Assembly (NCBI GenBank): GCA_963796675.1
Contig: CAWCMS010000002.1
Span: forward strand, 806,001-870,000
DNA: 64,000 nt
Reading direction: 5' to 3'
DNA from: CAWCDJ01 sp963796675
GTDB taxonomy: Bacteria; Acidobacteriota; Terriglobia; Bryobacterales; Bryobacteraceae
The translations under genes were made by a program, and so were the position numbers. Within the stretch, counting starts at the first letter, position 1; every line of letters begins with the position of its first letter. Shown here one piece after another: positions 34,224-46,179 of the stretch. The notes under the pieces are model-generated. The model ran no database searches. It saw only the letters and a program-made list of their open reading frames with translations, and was not told the DNA's origin.

Positions 34224-34709
34224 TCAGGCGTTACCGAAAGCGGCCCGCAGTTTTTCCCAAGTAGCGGTCAGATCCTCGGGCAGGACGCGCGTTTCACCTG
34301 TGACGGTCATGAAGTTGGTGTCGCCGGTCCAGCGCGGCAGGATGTGCATGTGAAGATGGCCGGCGATTCCCGCGCCCGCCGCTTTTCCGATGTTGATTCC
34401 CATATTGAGGCCGTCGGGCCGGTAAACGTCGCGCAGGTGCCGCTCGGAGGTCTGCGCCAGCTCCATCATTTCCGCCAGCGCTTCCGGCGGCAGCCCGGCG
34501 AGACTGGCCACATGGGCATACGGCACCACCATGATGTGTCCACTGGTGTAGGGGAAGCGGTTCAGGATCACGAAGTGGTGGGTAGCGCGATAGACCACCA
34601 GGTTGGCGCGGTCGTCGCTACCTTCGCCGGCGGAGCAGAATACACAGCTTGTCGATACCCCCGACGTGGTGACATACTGAAAGCGCCAGGGGGTCCAGAG
34701 ATAATCCAT
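34224..34709 (-). CDS. HIT-family hydrolase (Ap4A-type)
   Basis: A 161-residue protein with the histidine triad HLHMHILPRW (His118, His120, His122) and an N-terminal CVFC pair (22-25) that may bind zinc. The WTPWRFQYV start and LNRFPYTSGHIMVVP block match the Ap4A hydrolase/phosphorylase-like HIT group of Acidobacteria and Actinobacteria. It would cleave nucleotide phosphoesters or phosphoramidates in the cytoplasm. It lies directly downstream of the IHF/HU-like gene on the same strand, with a 41-base gap. Confidence 0.93.
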   Translation of the reverse strand: MDYLWTPWRFQYVTTSGVSTSCVFCSAGEGSDDRANLVVYRATHHFVILNRFPYTSGHIMVVPYAHVASLAGLPPEALAEMMELAQTSERHLRDVYRPDGLNMGINIGKAAGAGIAGHLHMHILPRWTGDTNFMTVTGETRVLPEDLTATWEKLRAAFGNA

Positions 34710-34750
34710 GGCTCTAGGATGCGGCCGGCTTGTTTGCGGCCGGTATGCCG

Positions 34751-35083
34751 CTAGGAGTTGGGAACCTGTTCGGGCGTGGACTCGGGCGGGTTAGGCAACG
34801 GCGCCGCGGAGTTGTTCACTACGTCCTTCAATTCTTTGCTCGGTTTGAAATACGGAATCTTCTTAGCGGGTACTTCCACCCTGGCGCCCGTTTTCGGATT
34901 GCGGCCGATCCGCGGTTGTCTCTGCCGGGTACGGAAGCTGCCAAAACCACGGATTTCGATCTTGTCGCCGGAGCGCAGGGACCGCACGATACTGTCGAAT
35001 ATAGCCTCCACAATGACCTCGGACTCCTTCCGGGTCATTTCCACCACGCGGGAGACTTCTTCAATCAGATCGGCCTTCGTCAT
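34751..35083 (-). CDS. IHF/HU-family DNA-bending protein
   Basis: A 110-residue protein matching the HU/IHF fold: MTKADLIEEVSRVVEMTRKE, then GDKIEIRGFGSF and the DNA-minor-groove arm RIGRNPKTGARVEVPAKKIP, where Pro is the intercalating residue. The last 20 residues are a Pro/Ser/Ala tail not found in HU. A strong AAGGAG ribosome site precedes the ATG at 35083. It follows the S1 gene on the same strand, the same order as rpsA-ihfB in proteobacteria, which supports an IHF-beta-like assignment. HU remains possible. Confidence 0.92.
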   Translation of the reverse strand: MTKADLIEEVSRVVEMTRKESEVIVEAIFDSIVRSLRSGDKIEIRGFGSFRTRQRQPRIGRNPKTGARVEVPAKKIPYFKPSKELKDVVNNSAAPLPNPPESTPEQVPNS

Positions 35084-35159
35084 CGGATACTCCTTGGTGT
35101 CAATCGGTTACGAAACCGCAGTATCGCTTGATTGCAGGAAATTTGCAAGTTATTCGGGA

Positions 35160-36866
<1,707 letters not shown>

Positions 36867-37255
36867 TAAGCCTCCGCCACTCGCTGACTCACTGGTGGTT
36901 GAGTGTTGCGTTGCGGGCGCCGGAAACAGTCAAATCGCGAAAGGGGGCGCGCGACGAGACAACTGTGGTGGAACTTGATCGAGAGCATGCGCCAATCACC
37001 AGCAACCACTGAAAGATCAGTATGTTAGCAAATATACGCTGGTTTCTTGAAGGTTGTCAACGGGGGGGAGCGGCAAGCGACCGTTTCCATACGATTCGAA
37101 AACGAGGCTTGGAAACCCTCCGGGGACGGGCGCTTTCTACCGGAACCACGGATTTTCCCCTTGGAAAGCTACCTATTCCGGCATACAATCGTTCTGACGA
37201 ATCCGGTTTCCGATCATATTGTCCGGTTTTCATACGGCCTTGTTAGGAGGTTTCT
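36867..37255. other. Intergenic region between rpsA and a small membrane-protein gene
   Basis: This 389-base divergent gap holds the S1 promoter candidate (37031-37060, minus) and, at its right end, the ribosome site AGGAGG at 37245-37250 of the small gene. A run of seven G follows at 37062-37068. I see no further gene, tRNA or hairpin of note in it. Confidence 0.55.
37031..37060 (-). promoter_or_regulatory. Sigma70-like promoter of rpsA
   Basis: On the minus strand TTGACA (37060-37055) and TATATT (37036-37031) are separated by 18 bases. Transcription would start near 37024 and leave a leader of about 157 bases before the S1 start codon. Confidence 0.6.
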
Positions 37256-37405
37256 ATGTTCGATAGCCTCGCGGATCGGATGAGAGCAGACGACCACCAG
37301 GAAGTGAAAACTTCTGAAAGGATCATCCGGTGGATCGTGATATCGGTAGTTTCCATCATATTGTTTGGGGGACTCTACTTGGGCATTCGCATGCTTGAGG
37401 GGTAG
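37256..37405 (+). CDS. Small single-helix membrane protein (49 residues)
   Basis: A 49-residue protein with an excellent ribosome site, AGGAGG at 37245-37250, five bases before the ATG. A charged N-terminal part (FDSLADRMRADDHQEV) is followed by ERIIRWIVISVVSIILF and GGLYLGIRML, one membrane helix at about residues 24-44. The N-terminus is probably cytoplasmic. The amphipathic segment before the helix could bind a partner. I recall similar short proteins in Acidobacteria, but no function is known. It is too short for most automatic gene calls. Confidence 0.78.
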   Translation: MFDSLADRMRADDHQEVKTSERIIRWIVISVVSIILFGGLYLGIRMLEG

Positions 37406-37450
37406 GTTCCCGACTCGCACCCGCAAATTTGCCCGTACGAGAGTGTGGAA

Positions 37451-37927
37451 TTATTCTGCGGGTGCAATCCGTCGCATGACGGATTTTACCTTTTGCGCGT
37501 ACTCGGCATTCGGATTATAGGTCGCTAGAAGATCGTCCAGGTCTTTATCTCGATAGAGATCGGAGTGGGTGAGCTGATAGCCGACGGTCTGAATGCTTTC
37601 AGTGGGAGTGCGGAATTGCGCGCGTCCCGAATCCCAGCCGAAGAGATTATTGTTGGAAGCGAATTTCCCCCCGGTGGATTCGATGTAAGAGATGCTGGGC
37701 AGCAGCCGCCAATCGAGGTCGTTGCGATCGGCGGCTTCCAGGAAGGCGTTGGTATAGTTCTGCGCCGGGCAATCGGACTTGGCAAAGAAGCGGCGGAGCG
37801 CCGACAGCCGTGGGTCGTGCCGGAAATCCGGAACGGGTAGAAAGTGCTGCTGACGGGGCGAAACAACGATGGGCAAAGTTACAATTCCCGCAAACATCAG
37901 ACCCCTGGACAACAAAGTTCTCATCAT
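37451..37927 (-). CDS. Lysozyme-fold/glucosaminidase-like secreted protein
   Basis: A 158-residue protein with a short N-terminal signal or anchor (residues 1-20). The core LPSISYIESTGGKFASNNNLFGW and SIQTVGYQLTHSDLYRDKDL and YNPNAEYAQKVKSVMRRIA looks like a small glucosaminidase or SLT-type lysozyme-like domain. The Glu in YIESTGG sits where the catalytic acid is expected. It probably cleaves or binds peptidoglycan in the periplasm. The hydrophobic signal is weakly cleavable. It is convergent with the 49-residue membrane-protein gene, 45 bases away. Confidence 0.75.
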   Translation of the reverse strand: MMRTLLSRGLMFAGIVTLPIVVSPRQQHFLPVPDFRHDPRLSALRRFFAKSDCPAQNYTNAFLEAADRNDLDWRLLPSISYIESTGGKFASNNNLFGWDSGRAQFRTPTESIQTVGYQLTHSDLYRDKDLDDLLATYNPNAEYAQKVKSVMRRIAPAE

Positions 37928-38278
37928 AGGAAACTCCTTGATTTTGAATTAGTTGGGCTGCGTTCGGGGCGGCGCTATGGGCCGCGGCAGCCAGGTTGTT
38001 CGGAAGGGAGCAAGTGCTCCCGTTCGACCGCGGGTTAGGGAACTGACATAAGTTGGGATTATACCACTATCAGGTAAGCGGATTTCCAGCACTCCGTAAG
38101 GGAAGCTGTACCGGGACGTACAGCCTGAAATCCGGTAAGAGCCTGGGCCGGACTTGCTATAATAATGCAGCTAAAAGCAGTTAACGCACCGGCAGCGATG
38201 CGGTTAGCGTTTCGACAGTATAGTGTCGGGATTCCATCTGCCTTAAAGTGAGGATGGGCCTAGAGTCCAGAGGTTTTC
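37928..38278. other. Divergent intergenic region upstream of the TPR lipoprotein
   Basis: This 351-base gap has no credible gene. It holds an extended -10 element at 38155-38163 and AT-rich stretches. The minus-strand part upstream of the lysozyme-fold gene shows no obvious promoter. Confidence 0.5.
38155..38163 (+). promoter_or_regulatory. Extended -10 promoter element (TGCTATAAT)
   Basis: A TGnTATAAT sequence 115 bases before the ATG at 38279, without a recognisable -35. Extended -10 elements can work without a -35. It probably drives the TPR lipoprotein gene. Confidence 0.6.
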
Positions 38279-40642
38279 ATGTTCCGTACGAGAGTTGCGC
38301 CGATTCTGCTGATTGCCGCTCTGGGGCTGGCATCGTGTACCCGGGATCCGAACGTCGCGAAGGTCCGATACCTCGAAAGCGGTAACAAGTACTTTGCCAA
38401 GGGCAAGTTCAAAGAGGCGCGCATCATGTACAAGGATGCGCTTCAGAAAGACCAGCGCTACGGACCCGCGTACTACAAGCTGGGCCTGACGGCCCTCCAG
38501 TTGGGCTCCGCCGCCGAAGCCGTGCAGGCATTCCGGCGCGCGCTCGAACTGCTGCCTCCCTCCGACGCGGACCATTGGAATGCGGGCATTCGACTTTCCG
38601 AAATCTACCTGGCAGTCGGACGAAATCAGAAGGGGCTGCTCGACGAGACCGACCACTTCTGCACGGAACTTCTGAAGAAAGATCCGAATTCGTTCGACGG
38701 CCACCGCCTGCTGGGAGACCTGAATTTCGCGCGTGCGCTGGAGGCCTTCAGCACGGCACGGAAGGACGACGGGCAGCATCTGCTGGCGACTGCGATTGCG
38801 GAATACGCCAAGGCGAACACGATCAAGCCCGGGCAGCCGAACGTACTGATGCAACTGGCCCGGACCAACGCGGGAGCCGGCGACTTCCCCAAGGCGGAGC
38901 AGCTTTACCGCGAGGTGATCGCGAAGAATAAATCGATGCAGCCGGCGTACAACGAGCTCTATCGCCTGCTGATGATACAGAAAAAGCCTGCCGATGGCGA
39001 GCAGCTTCTGAAACAGGCCTTCCAGAATAATCCGAAAGAGTACGCTTATCTGACGAATCTGGCTGGCCACTACGCGCTGATCGGGCAACCGTCCGGCGAT
39101 GCTCCAGACTCTGCAGGAGATCAAGTCCCATGCGGCGGAATATCAGCGCGCCTATCTGACTTGTCGGAGACTTCTACCTGCGGTTGGGCGACGGTGATTC
39201 GGCGATCAAGGAGTACCGTGAGGGCGCTTCGAAAGACTCCAAGCACAGCGTCACTTACGAAAAACGCATTATCGAAGCGCTGATGCGGCAGGGCAAGCGC
39301 GCGGAAGCGGCGGATATGAATGCGCAGATCCTGAAGCAGAATCCCAACGATTCCGATGCGCAAGGTCTGGCGGCCAGCTTCCTGCTCGATAAAGGAGACA
39401 TCGCGCGAGCGATGGCGGAGCTTCAGGCCGTGGTGACGCGCGATCCGGACAACCCGGTGGCGCGTTTCAACCTCGGACGTGCGCATTTAGCGCGTGGGGA
39501 ATGGGAGCAGGCCAGGCAGTCGTTCCAGAAGGCCATTGAACTGCGGCCGGACTACGCTGATGGCCCGGTTGGCGCTGGCTCAGTTGCAGGTGTCGCGGGG
39601 CGAATACGAGGCAGCGTTGAAGGGGGTCGACCAGGTTCTGGCGATCGATCGCAACAATCTGAACGCTCGCCTGATTCAATCCGCGGCTCTCATGGGGCAG
39701 AAGAAGTTCGGGGATTCCCGGACGCTTCTGGAAGGAATGGCGAAGGCGGCTCCGAACTCACCTGACGTGTACTTCCAACTCGGGGTGGTCAACCTCAATG
39801 AACGCAAATTCAAAGAAGCCGAGGACGCGTTCCGCAAGTCCTACGAGTTGAACCCCGCCAATTCCCGCGGTCTGATGGGCATCGTCCAGAGCGACATGGC
39901 GCAAAGCAAGCCCGACCAGGCGCTGCAGTTGCTGCGGGACGAATCGGCCAAGTCGCCTGAGCGCCTCGATCTCTACCTCGCGCTGGGAAATACGGCAGCG
40001 CAGACGGGCCATTACGACGAAGCCATTCAAGCCTTCACTTCCTATCTGAACAAGCTCGATAAAAATTCCAAGCAGCGCGCGGACGCCTACCTGCTGCTCG
40101 GCGAAGTATACCGGCGGAAGGGCGACGACACGTCGGCGATCACGAATCTCCGGCAGGCTAGCCAGATTCTTCCTGACAACTCGGTAATCCTCAGCACTCT
40201 GGGCCTTACGCTTGACCACGCGGGCAAATGGACGGAGGCCAAGCAGGTCTACGAAGCGACGCTGCGGGTGCAGGCCAATAACGGTGTGGTGCTGAATAAC
40301 CTGGCGTACCTCCTGGCGGAGCACAACGGCGACCTGGATGAGGCGCTCACCAAGGCCGGCCAAGCCAAACAACTTTATCCGAACCTCAACGAGATCTCCG
40401 ACACGCTCGGGTGGATCTACCTGAAAAAGAACTTGAGCGACAGCGCGATTCAGGTGTTCAAGGACCTGGTGCAGAAGGCGCCGAACCAGGCGACGTTCCG
40501 CTATCACCTGGCGATGGCGTATTCGCAGAAGGGCGACAAGCCGAACGCGATCAAAGAGCTCCAGGCGGCCCTGAAGGATAGCCCGACCAAGGACGAGAAG
40601 GACAAAATCCAGGCGCTGCTCTCGCGCCTGAACGGAGCATAA
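38279..40642 (+). pseudogene. TPR-repeat lipoprotein, split by three single-base insertions
   Basis: Three frames join into one TPR protein of about 785 residues. The start is a lipoprotein signal (LLIAALGLASC, Cys near 20). TPR units follow in every section, for example KYFAKGKFKEARIMYKDAL, AAFRRALELLPP-like and AIQAFTSYLNKLDKNSKQ. Frame breaks occur where GGG at 39083-39085, TT at 39161-39162 and GG at 39562-39563 each have one extra base; removing them restores ALIGNRPAMLQTLQEIKS, YLTVGDFYLRLGDGDSA and RPDYADARLALAQLQV. Such proteins act as scaffolds at the inner face of the outer membrane. The intact pattern around the breaks argues for sequence error. It converges on the VWFA gene with a 12-base gap. 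Confidence 0.85.
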
Positions 40643-40654
40643 TCCGGCCGCGCC

Positions 40655-41646
40655 TTAGCCCGTGATGCGGCTGGGCCGGTAGCCGGGCCGTGAATGCACG
40701 CGGAACTTCTTGCCGGGGTCGCTGACGATTTCGACCGCGATCTTGCGGAAGCCGTCGTTGGGATTCGGCTGCGGGTAGTACGTGACCGTGTAGGAGTTGC
40801 CCAGGTCTTCGCGGATATCCTCGAACGCCTCCACCTGCTTCTGCCAGGTGCGCGCCCAGTAGGCTTTGCCGCCGGTGCGCTGTGAGATGCGCCGGAAAGC
40901 GTTGCTCGAAATCGGGTCCTTGTTCACTTCGGCGGTGGAGATCACGTAAATCGGAATGCCTTCGTCTTCGGCCACCGCGCGGACATCGTCGGGCGCCACC
41001 ATGCTGGCGTTGTCGGGGCCGTTCGAAAACACGATGACCACCTTGCGGCCGGGCACTTTGGCGGCGTCGCGCAGCGTCAGCAGCAGGGCGTTGTAGAGCG
41101 CCGTATCGTCGCCGGCCACGGATTTGCGCAGGCCGGAGATCGCGTCGCCGTGGTCACGGGTCAGCACCGCGGCGCGCGAAAGATTGCGGCTGAAGGTGTA
41201 GACGGCCACCGAATCGGCGCGGTCCAGCCCGCGCACGAAATCGGCGATGGCGTCCTCGGCGTAGACGAAGCCGCGGTACATGAAATTGCTGGTGTCGAAG
41301 AGGACGAAGACGTTGGTGCCGACGAAGGCGTCGGGGCGGTCCATGCCCGGCAGCGTGTCCGGCCGCGCCTCGATCAGCGGCTTCGTCGAGCCGTCCTCGG
41401 AAACGGCAAGCGGCGCCTTGGCGCCTTCGGCGAAGGTCGAGATCTTCTGCGGGATGCCGTCTTCGTAGATCCGGAAATCGGATGGCTTGAGCCCGTTGAT
41501 GTAGTGGTTCTTGTTGTCGGTGACCTGAAAGCTCAGCACCACCATGTCCACCTTGACCCGGAAGACCGGCTGCCGGCCCTCCTGGGCGCCCGAGCAGGGT
41601 CGCCGCCGCCGGCCATACTGAGGAAACCTCGTCGCGAAATGATCAT
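40655..41646 (-). pseudogene. VWFA-related acidobacterial protein with Tat-like signal, frameshifted near its start
   Basis: The main frame from ~41600 to 40655 carries FRVKVDMVVLSFQVTDNKNHY, a von Willebrand A region and a C-terminal YTVTYYPQPNPNDGFRKI. The MIDAS line reads VLFDTSNFM instead of DxSxS, so metal binding may be weakened. The natural start is probably the ATG at 41646, which reads MIISRRGFLSMAGG, a twin-arginine-type signal. Two one-base insertions at G-runs (between 41594 and 41613) separate it from the main frame; removing both gives GGATLLGAQEGRQPVF. Its start overlaps the end of the large upstream gene as ATGA. A start at 41926 in the same frame belongs to the neighbour. Confidence 0.8.
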
Positions 41647-44600
41647 GGTTGTCTACCGGTTGGGAGTCTCTTGTAGCGCAGCTTTCTGATCCGCCGCCGC
41701 CCGGTGTGTGCGCGCGCACTTCGTCGCCAACCAGCCGCAGGGATTTCAGCACGGCGGGCCAGTCCTCCAGATGGGACGCGAAGATCTGCTCCACCAGTTT
41801 CTCGGTCCATTCGGGAATGCGCACGTTCAACTCCGCGGGAGTCACGCTCGTTTCGTCGGCAAGCGCCGCCCAGTAGAGCGTGTTGGATTCCCAGCTCTCG
41901 GCCATAATCCGGCTGGAGTAGCCCATCAGGGCGGGGAAGGTGCGGAGGTTGAGCAGTTCCGGCTGGTAGGAGTTGGCGAGCGTCGGTTTGGGAGTGCCGA
42001 AGGCCCGGGAGATGGCCGGCGTAGTTGATCTGCTTGGGCGAGTCTGGCGGCAAGTTGCCGCATCTCGGCGCAGGATGCACGAGGAATCGGCGCGCCGTCC
42101 GGAAGCCAGATCGCGGGCGATCGAAAACAGCTCGGAAGGAGTGACGTGCTCCGCGGCTCCTTTACGTCGCCTTCCTCGACGAGGCGGCTCACCAGGGCCG
42201 TCCGCGCCGGGGCGGCGTGCAGCGCCAGCGCGTCCAGCACTTCCTTGCGGACGTCTGTGTCAAGCGCGGCTTCGCGCCAGCAGTCGCGTCCGTAGCGAAG
42301 GTGCAGACCCACCCAGTGGACTTGTGCCGGCGTGACGTTCCACCAGCGCGGAATCTTGGCGCTGAGGATCATCTGCGGGACCAGGTCGCCCCAGATCAGC
42401 GCCTGGGTCTGGGTGGGAACCAGGAAGTTCTGCTCGGCTTCGGCCAGCGCGTAGGGCAGCGTGCGAGCGAGCCCACCAGCCGGCCGCCGGCATTCGCCGG
42501 CCAGCCGGTGCCGAACAGTTCGGTGGCGCGCCAGGTGTGGCGAGGAGCCTTGCATCCCCACGAAATCGTGGCTGCGCACGAACAGCGGATTGGTGATGAG
42601 GATCTGCGCGCCGGGCGGCGCGTAATAGGCGTAATTGAATCCCACCAGCGTGTCGCGCAGGATCGGCGCCATCATGCCGCGGATCTCGGCCAGCTTCTCG
42701 GCACTGCCGGCCGCCTTCTCGATGGCGGCCCGCAGATTGATTTTGCGCTCGGCATCCACGTGCTTGTCGGTCCAGTAGCCGAAGCCCAGGGCGTTCTTCT
42801 CGGTGGAGGAGAGCGAACTGCGCGCGGAAGCTGGATCTCGGTGATGCCGGCGGTCAGCTTGTTGATCAGAGCGGGATTCAGCTTCGCGCCTTTACCGAGC
42901 GCTTCGATGTGGTCGGCGAGATCGAAGAGCGTGTCGAGCGAAACCATCCGCTGCGCATCCAAAATGCGGCCGAGATCCTGTTCGACCCGCGACTGCACGT
43001 CCGGATCGCCCGCCGCATCGTCGCCGGCCAGCAGTTCGATCATTCGCTCCTGCGGACGCGTGACGCCGTCGCTCGAGGCCGGCGCCGCATCGAGCAGCGG
43101 CTTCACGCCGCCGCGGCTGGCATCGAAGAGCTCGCGGTTCGAGCGGAGCTGGGAGAAAGACTTGACGATCGTATCGAAGGTCTGGTCGGCCCGCGCGTCA
43201 GGGATGGTCCGCTGGCGCACCAGAATCTGCCACAGTCCCACCAGGGCCTGAAACGAACCGGCCGCATCGGCACGAAACATCGGGTCGCGGAGTTTACTGA
43301 GGGCGTCAGCCGTGTCGAGGAAGGCGACGATCGACTGGTCGCTCAGAGAGCCGCGATCTCGCTGAATACCGGGTATTGCGCGGCCGTACAGGTGGTAGTC
43401 GCGCACCAGGCGTTCGACCGTTGCCGTCGGGAGCGGTTTGGCGCGGTTGCGGTCCAGATCCGAGAGCGCCATGAAGATCTTGAGCGGCTCGTTCTCCACG
43501 GCCTTGCGGCACAGGGCGAAGAGGGCTTCGAGCACGTCGTCCGGCTCTTTCCAGGTGGTGGCGAGGCGAGAGAGCTTGGCGTCGTACTTACCCTGCGGGT
43601 GTTCCACGAAGAGGGCTTTCCAGACCTCCAGATTTCCGGGGATATGCGGTTTGCCGTTCGGGTCGAGCCTCAGCCGCGTGGTCAGCAGCATCATGTCGGT
43701 GTTCGAGCGGAACACCGGACGCGCCGGGCCCAGGAGTAGTGATGCGGCCGCGCACGGCGGTGTAGAACCGCTTCATGCGCACGGGATCGGTCAGGTAATC
43801 GCGGACCGGGCCATCGATGCGGGCCAATGCGTCGAAGAGGCTGGCGAGCCATCCGTCGTCCTTGGCCATCAGCTTGTCGAAAAACTCGGCGACCCTTATC
43901 CGGCGAGACGCCGACCAGATCAGCCCAGGCTCCGGCGGAGTGCGATCCGCCGGGAACCACTGCTTTGCCGCCGCGGAGTTCGAACATACCGCCGAAGAAA
44001 TCGAGCACGTGCGCGTATACCTTCAGACGCTGGTAAGAGACGTTCTTTCGCAGCGCATCGGCGGTCTGCTCGATCGAGTTTCGAAAGGCCCAGGTAAAGC
44101 CGGCAGGTCATCGGGTCGGAGAGGAACGTCTCGAGGAAATCGGCCTGCTCCTTATCTTTCGTTCCGCCCATCCAGTATTGCGAGCCGAACAGCACCGGCA
44201 CCGCGGTCGGATGGTAATCGTAGGTGAACGGCCGGTTCGTACGAAGAGCCTGTTCCAGTTCGTTGATCGGAAACCCGGAGTCGGTGCTGAGGAATGCGCG
44301 CGCCGCGTTCACTGTCTCCAGGACCACTTCCGAGCCGCAGCCTCCGCGCATCCGGAACCCGAGAATCCGGATCAGTTCGGCGACGTTCGGGGCGTCGCAG
44401 TTGGCGATCTTGATGACCTTGCCGGCGCCCGCCAGGTTTTCTAACTCTCGCGCCTGCGAAAGATAGCGATGTACGAGCTTCAGATACTCAGTTTGCTCGA
44501 GAGCGTCATTACTATGTGACGCCTGGAAGCCATTGGTCACAACGTTGCGCGCGAGCGCGGGCAGGATGCCGCCTGGCTCCGTGTCGGGCGCAATCGCCGC

Positions 44601-45065
44601 CATGCGTGCGAAGGAGCGCAAGGGGCCGGGCAGATTGACGGTTGCCGCCGGTCCCGCCGCCGCCGGCGCAGTTCCGAGTCTCAGAGTCTTGCCGGTGGAC
44701 TGGCGGTAGGTATCCAGGTCGCGGGAGACCCCGTTGCGATCCCCTGCCAATAGGTCGAGGATTGCCAGACGGCGAGCGATTTCGCCTTCCCTGGCGCGGT
44801 CGCCGCTCTGGCGGACCGCAGCCAACAGTTTCGAATAGGCAGTCCTCGCGGCAGGATCGCCATACCGATCCAGAAACTCGGCATAAGCCGTCCACGCGGA
44901 AACGCTCGACGGGTTTCCGTCGGCTGTGCGTTCGAGAGCAGTGCGCGCACCGGCGGTATCGCCGGAAGCTTCCATTTGGCGGACAGAGTCGGAAATCGGC
45001 TGAGCCGGAAGAAGTGCGCAGGAAAGAGCAGAGATAACCGTTACAAGAACCGGGAACGCCTTCAT
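41643..45065 (-). pseudogene. Very large secreted protein (about 1,140 residues), broken by multiple frameshifts; unknown function
   Basis: The first part (45065 to ~44092) has a signal peptide (MKAFPVLVTVISALSCALLP) and helical TPR-like segments. It continues as DFFGGMFELRGGKAVVPGGS, then AEFFDKLMAKDDGWLASLF, then PVFRSNTDMMLLTTRLRLDP and WKALFVEHPQGKYDAKLS, then AERKINLRAAIEKAAGSAEK and YAYYAPPGAQILITNPLFV, and finally WESNTLYWAALADETSVTP. Each piece is in another frame. Breaks coincide with G/C runs at 44089-44091, 43893-43895, 43726-43731, 42819-42827 and 42159-42160; two other compensated shifts are likely. The protein is not a known family. It is coupled to the VWFA gene. The true C-terminus cannot be fixed because of the frame uncertainty. 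Confidence 0.78.
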
Positions 45066-45231
45066 GACGCCTCCGCTACTGGTGGACTACTCTACCACGA
45101 TCACCCATGGTCTGGTGATTCTAAATCAAACAAAACACGAAGCGCAACACCGAGGTTGTAAAAAGATGTTTTGACCCTTCAAAAGGGCGATGCGGGAGTG
45201 CTCGGAAGGACTGGATAGCGGGAATCAAATT

Positions 45232-45263
45232 GCGCTCCTTCGGGCAATCGTCCGAAGGAGCGC
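45232..45263 (-). terminator. Terminator-like hairpin after the Gly-rich gene
   Basis: A perfect 12-base-pair inverted repeat with an 8-base loop, 20 bases downstream of the minus-strand stop at 45283. It is followed on the minus strand by AATTTGATT, a weak T-tract. Confidence 0.65.
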
Positions 45264-45282
45264 GGGTTAACGAAATGATCGA

Positions 45283-46089
45283 CTACGGCAATTGAACGGT
45301 AACATGGCGTTCGCCGTTCAGCCGCTGTGTCAACGTGCGGTCCACATCGGACAGGGGAACCTGGCGTTCCTCGTGGTCGGTCGTGACGTAATGCAGCACA
45401 TGTCCGTCGACCCAATAAGCAGAGGCCGCACGAATCACGTTGTCCTTGAACGCGAACAGGTAGACCGGAGATTCGGAGGGTGCGGACCGCGCGGCGTCCG
45501 CCGCGCTGCCACCCGAAGGAGCGGATGGCATGATCTCCTGGCCGTACTGATCGTATTCATGCATCACCGGGCGCGCGGGCTGCACATAGAGAGCCGTGTT
45601 CGCCGGTTGCGAAGGTGGGTAGATGACGGTTACGTTAGGCGAAGTCTGGGCGGGAGCCCCGGCCATGTCCGGATAACCGTAGTCTTCGCCGTAGGGATAA
45701 CCGTAATCGTAGGGCGCGTAGGACAAACCGTAAGACGGCCAATAGCCGCCGTAGCTGCCGATTCCATAGCCCCCGCCGAACGGATAATAACCCCCGCCGA
45801 AGAAGATACTGGAATACGCACGGTTGAAGTTGCGGTTAAAAAATCCGCTATTGAATCCGAAACCCTTGTTAAATCCACCGCCACGAAAACCACCGCCGCC
45901 AAAACCGCCGCCACGGAAGCCGCCGCCGCCCATCCCGCCGCCACGGAAGCCCCCACCGCCCATCCCGCCACCGTGAAAGCCTCCGCCTCCCATGCCGCCA
46001 CCGCCGTGGCCGCCTCCGCCCCTTTGTGCAAATACTACGGGGCTGCCGGCCACAGCTACGCAAAGCGCGAATTGTAGAAGAATCCTCAT
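45283..46089 (-). CDS. Secreted Gly-rich protein with conserved C-terminal domain
   Basis: A 268-residue protein with a signal peptide (MRILLQFALCVAVAGSPVVF). Residues 23-72 are tandem Gly-rich units with the pattern GGGMGGGGFR, followed by a Gly/Tyr/Phe-rich part (~73-145). The C-terminal ~60 residues (YLFAFKDNVIRAASAYWVDG, then LHYVTTDHEERQVPL) form a compact beta-rich domain seen in other acidobacterial secreted proteins. Gly/Phe repeats suggest a flexible or adhesive surface polymer. The function is unknown. It diverges from the PEBP gene. Confidence 0.8.
   Translation of the reverse strand: MRILLQFALCVAVAGSPVVFAQRGGGGHGGGGMGGGGFHGGGMGGGGFRGGGMGGGGFRGGGFGGGGFRGGGFNKGFGFNSGFFNRNFNRAYSSIFFGGGYYPFGGGYGIGSYGGYWPSYGLSYAPYDYGYPYGEDYGYPDMAGAPAQTSPNVTVIYPPSQPANTALYVQPARPVMHEYDQYGQEIMPSAPSGGSAADAARSAPSESPVYLFAFKDNVIRAASAYWVDGHVLHYVTTDHEERQVPLSDVDRTLTQRLNGERHVTVQLP
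45874..46023 (-). repeat. Tandem Gly-rich coding repeat (30-base units)
   Basis: About five copies of a 30-base unit encoding GGGMGGGGFR and variants lie within the secreted protein gene. Low-complexity repeats of this kind change length easily by slippage. Confidence 0.75.
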
Positions 46090-46179
46090 AGGAATTCGTC
46101 CTCTACCTCGGAGCTTACTCCTTACCCTCGCGAAGCCGCAAGTATTGGGGTACGATCAACGCGGGGAGTTGAATGAGAA

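Noticed and set aside
36867..37255. tRNA or riboswitch upstream of rpsA
   Set aside because: No cloverleaf or conserved riboswitch core could be traced, only a promoter-like pair.
43300..43420. Additional compensated frameshift inside the large protein gene
   Set aside because: A one-base plus two-base change would give a smoother sequence, but the existing frame is open and the case cannot be decided without relatives.
45874..46023. Possible CRISPR-like direct repeats
   Set aside because: The repeats are contiguous and encode Gly-rich protein units with no unique spacers.
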